From NCBI GenBank assembly GCA_016200265.1, contig JACQFE010000040.1, positions 1 to 64,000 on the forward strand: a stretch of DNA of 64,000 nucleotides, read 5' to 3'. The position numbers and the translations under genes are program-made. Positions 62,755 to 64,000 of this stretch are shown piece by piece (the stretch's first letter is position 1; each line of letters starts with the position of its first letter). Source of the stretch: Planctomycetota bacterium (lineage in GTDB: Bacteria > Planctomycetota > Phycisphaerae > UBA1845). The notes under the pieces were generated by a model. The model searched no databases. It saw nothing but the letters and a program-made list of their open reading frames with translations, and had not been told where the DNA came from.

Positions 62755-62783
62755 CTTTTAGAGGGAGGTGGGCTTTGTGTCAA
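62755..62783 (-). promoter_or_regulatory. Promoter for the pyrK leader
   Basis: On the minus strand TTGACA (62783-62778), a 17-nt spacer and TAAAAG (62760-62755). The spacing is optimal and the -35 consensus. Transcription would begin near 62748. Confidence 0.5.
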
Positions 62784-62906
62784 TGACTTTCAACCAGGAC
62801 AACGGCACAAAATCAACTGTAAACAATTACATGGAAATAGGTTATAAATTTACCCTTTTTTGATCCATCTTGACGACCGGCTCCAATCCGCTTATTTCAG
62901 CAGCCC

Positions 62907-63626
62907 ATGAATGAACCTCGTTTCAAACGCGTTCTCCTGAAGGTCAGCGGCGAAGGGCTTTGTTCTCCCGGCAAATCGGGGATCGACGGGCGGCAACTCA
63001 AGAGTCTCGCCGACGAACTCAAGCTAGTTGTCGATCTTGGGGTACAGGTCTGCGTCGTGGTCGGCGGCGGGAACATCGTCCGCGGGTCGGCAATCGCCAA
63101 GGAAGGCCCGATCGAGGAGACGACGGGGCACTATATGGGCATGTTGGCGACGGTGATCAACGCGCTGGCGGTTCAGGATACGCTGGAGTCGCTGGGTGTG
63201 CAGACGCGCGTGCAGAGTGCATTGCCGGTGCAAAACGTCTGTGAGAATTTTATACGCCGACGGGCGATGCGACACATGGAGAAAGGTCGAGTGGTCATCT
63301 TCGCCGGCGGCACGGGGAATCCGTTCGTTACCACGGACACCGGTGCGGCCTTACGGGCTGCCGAGGTGCGGGCTGAGGTGCTGCTCAAGGCGACGAAGGT
63401 CGACGGCGTTTATTCATCCGATCCTGCCACTGATCCCACGGCCACGCGAATCGAGAGCCTTACCTACAACGAAGTGATCGACAAGCGACTGGCGGTGATG
63501 GATTTGGCCGCTGTTGATCTCTGCCAGCGGAGCAAAATTCCGATCGTGGTTTTGGATTTGCGGCGAACCGGAAACATGCGCGACGTAGTGCTGGGCAAGG
63601 GAGTCGGGACGTTGATACACGGATAG
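62907..63626 (+). CDS. pyrH: UMP kinase
   Basis: A 239-residue protein with RVLLKVSGEGL, VCVVVGGGNIVRG, GTGNPFVTTDTGAALRAAEV and KATKVDGVYSSDP, the bacterial UMP kinase family. It phosphorylates UMP to UDP, is a hexamer and is controlled by GTP and UTP. In many bacteria it is next to tsf and frr; here pyrK lies divergently upstream, which links two pyrimidine genes around one intergenic space. Confidence 0.97.
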   Translation: MNEPRFKRVLLKVSGEGLCSPGKSGIDGRQLKSLADELKLVVDLGVQVCVVVGGGNIVRGSAIAKEGPIEETTGHYMGMLATVINALAVQDTLESLGVQTRVQSALPVQNVCENFIRRRAMRHMEKGRVVIFAGGTGNPFVTTDTGAALRAAEVRAEVLLKATKVDGVYSSDPATDPTATRIESLTYNEVIDKRLAVMDLAAVDLCQRSKIPIVVLDLRRTGNMRDVVLGKGVGTLIHG

Positions 63627-63681
63627 TCTGGATTGTCGATTGGGAATTCGCGTACGGCGAGTCTCCTCTAAGAAATGCAAG

Positions 63682-64000
63682 TTACTCCCCTGCTTGTGTT
63701 CTTAAGCCGTTCACACTGATCGTGAATTTTTGTGGATCGCCTTGCTCGAATGTGAAAAAAACCTCCTGATACCATTGCTGGTTGACATATTCCTTGCAAC
63801 GATTTGCCGGACATATCTTTAGGCGAGCACGGGGGTCTGGCCTTGCGTTCGGTGACCACTCCACAACAAATGCGTCGCCACTCTCCCATGGAAATCGAAA
63901 CAACGACGTGAGGATATTGAACAAGTGTGGTTTGTCGAGTTGATCTACCACTACGACATTCGCTTGAGGATGCTCCAGAAGTGTCGGAACTTTGATTGAA
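63682..64000 (-). CDS. C-terminal part of an unidentified protein (cut by window edge)
   Basis: An open frame running in from the right edge, about 105 residues to the stop at 63682. Visible text includes LEHPQANVVVVDQLDKPHLF, FPWESGDAFVVEWSPNARPD, CPANRCKEYVNQQWYQEV and FTISVNGLRTQAGE. Two cysteines lie close together. I do not recognise the family. No ribosome-binding site is needed because the start is outside the window. Confidence 0.55.
   Translation of the reverse strand, partial: SIKVPTLLEHPQANVVVVDQLDKPHLFNILTSLFRFPWESGDAFVVEWSPNARPDPRARLKICPANRCKEYVNQQWYQEVFFTFEQGDPQKFTISVNGLRTQAGE

Overview
The window looks like part of the chromosome of a planctomycete, possibly from the Phycisphaerae. 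The evidence is: secreted proteins with planctomycete dockerin-like tails (DCNGNGVPDECE), IPTL-CTERM-like C-termini (IPTISQWG), a pseudopilin with the H-X9-DG signature, many small cytosolic zinc-ribbon and membrane proteins, and many GC-rich interspersed palindromes. The phylum is fairly secure; the class is a guess. GC content is moderately high, about 55-60% by eye.

Layout. 1-1600: the tail of an IS630-type transposase and a Fic protein. 1690-5230: a cobalamin riboswitch with a terminator platform, followed by three translationally coupled genes for exported proteins (IPTL-CTERM protein, dockerin-tailed surface protein, pseudopilin). 5300-18000: RNA-binding protein, panC, an ECF sigma/anti-sigma-like/STN-domain cluster, polA, a PAS histidine kinase, a DEAD-box helicase and a RluD-type pseudouridine synthase. 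18000-25500: small zinc-ribbon proteins, clpX, a lipoprotein, a zincin, thyX, a methyltransferase and rplU. 25500-28000: an array of repeats, a BNR-type secreted protein with a duplicated tail, and two perfect ParB-binding parS sites. 28000-38240: HDOD, DedA, glycosylasparaginase, Ogt, an M48 protease, an unusual FolD, and a four-gene run ending in a DUF1871-like/cyclase fusion. 38510-40850: two tandem exported DsbA-like proteins. 41300-50400: FlgM-like, accA, aquaporin, a large secreted protein, the nrdR-ybaK-solA operon, a RNase Z-like hydrolase and another exported protein. 50400-64000: a repeat field, DoxX, a second DUF4160/DUF2442 pair, a protein kinase, a third parS, a methyltransferase interrupted in frame by repeats, tyrA, an M16 protease, a pseudouridine-synthase-like/RlmI fusion, pyrK with a candidate attenuator leader, and pyrH.

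The most striking item is the first DsbA-like gene (38512-39540). Its open frame is interrupted once, by a UGA at the exact position of the first catalytic cysteine of the CxxC motif (UPFC, against CPFC in the neighbouring paralogue). A perfect 6-bp hairpin, GGGTCG-GTC-CGACCC, starts 13 nt after the UGA and carries GGUC at its apex, as expected for a bacterial SECIS element. The paralogue lacks this hairpin, and the protein residues that differ around the motif are those encoding it. I read this as a selenoprotein/cysteine-protein pair. No selA, selB, selC or selD was seen in the window, so decoding cannot be confirmed here.

Other points of note are the B12-switch operon for surface proteins, three consensus parS sites within 26 kb (suggesting proximity to the replication origin), a FolD lacking its catalytic lysine, a pseudouridine-synthase-like domain without its catalytic aspartate fused to an rRNA methyltransferase, and repeat elements that have entered reading frames.
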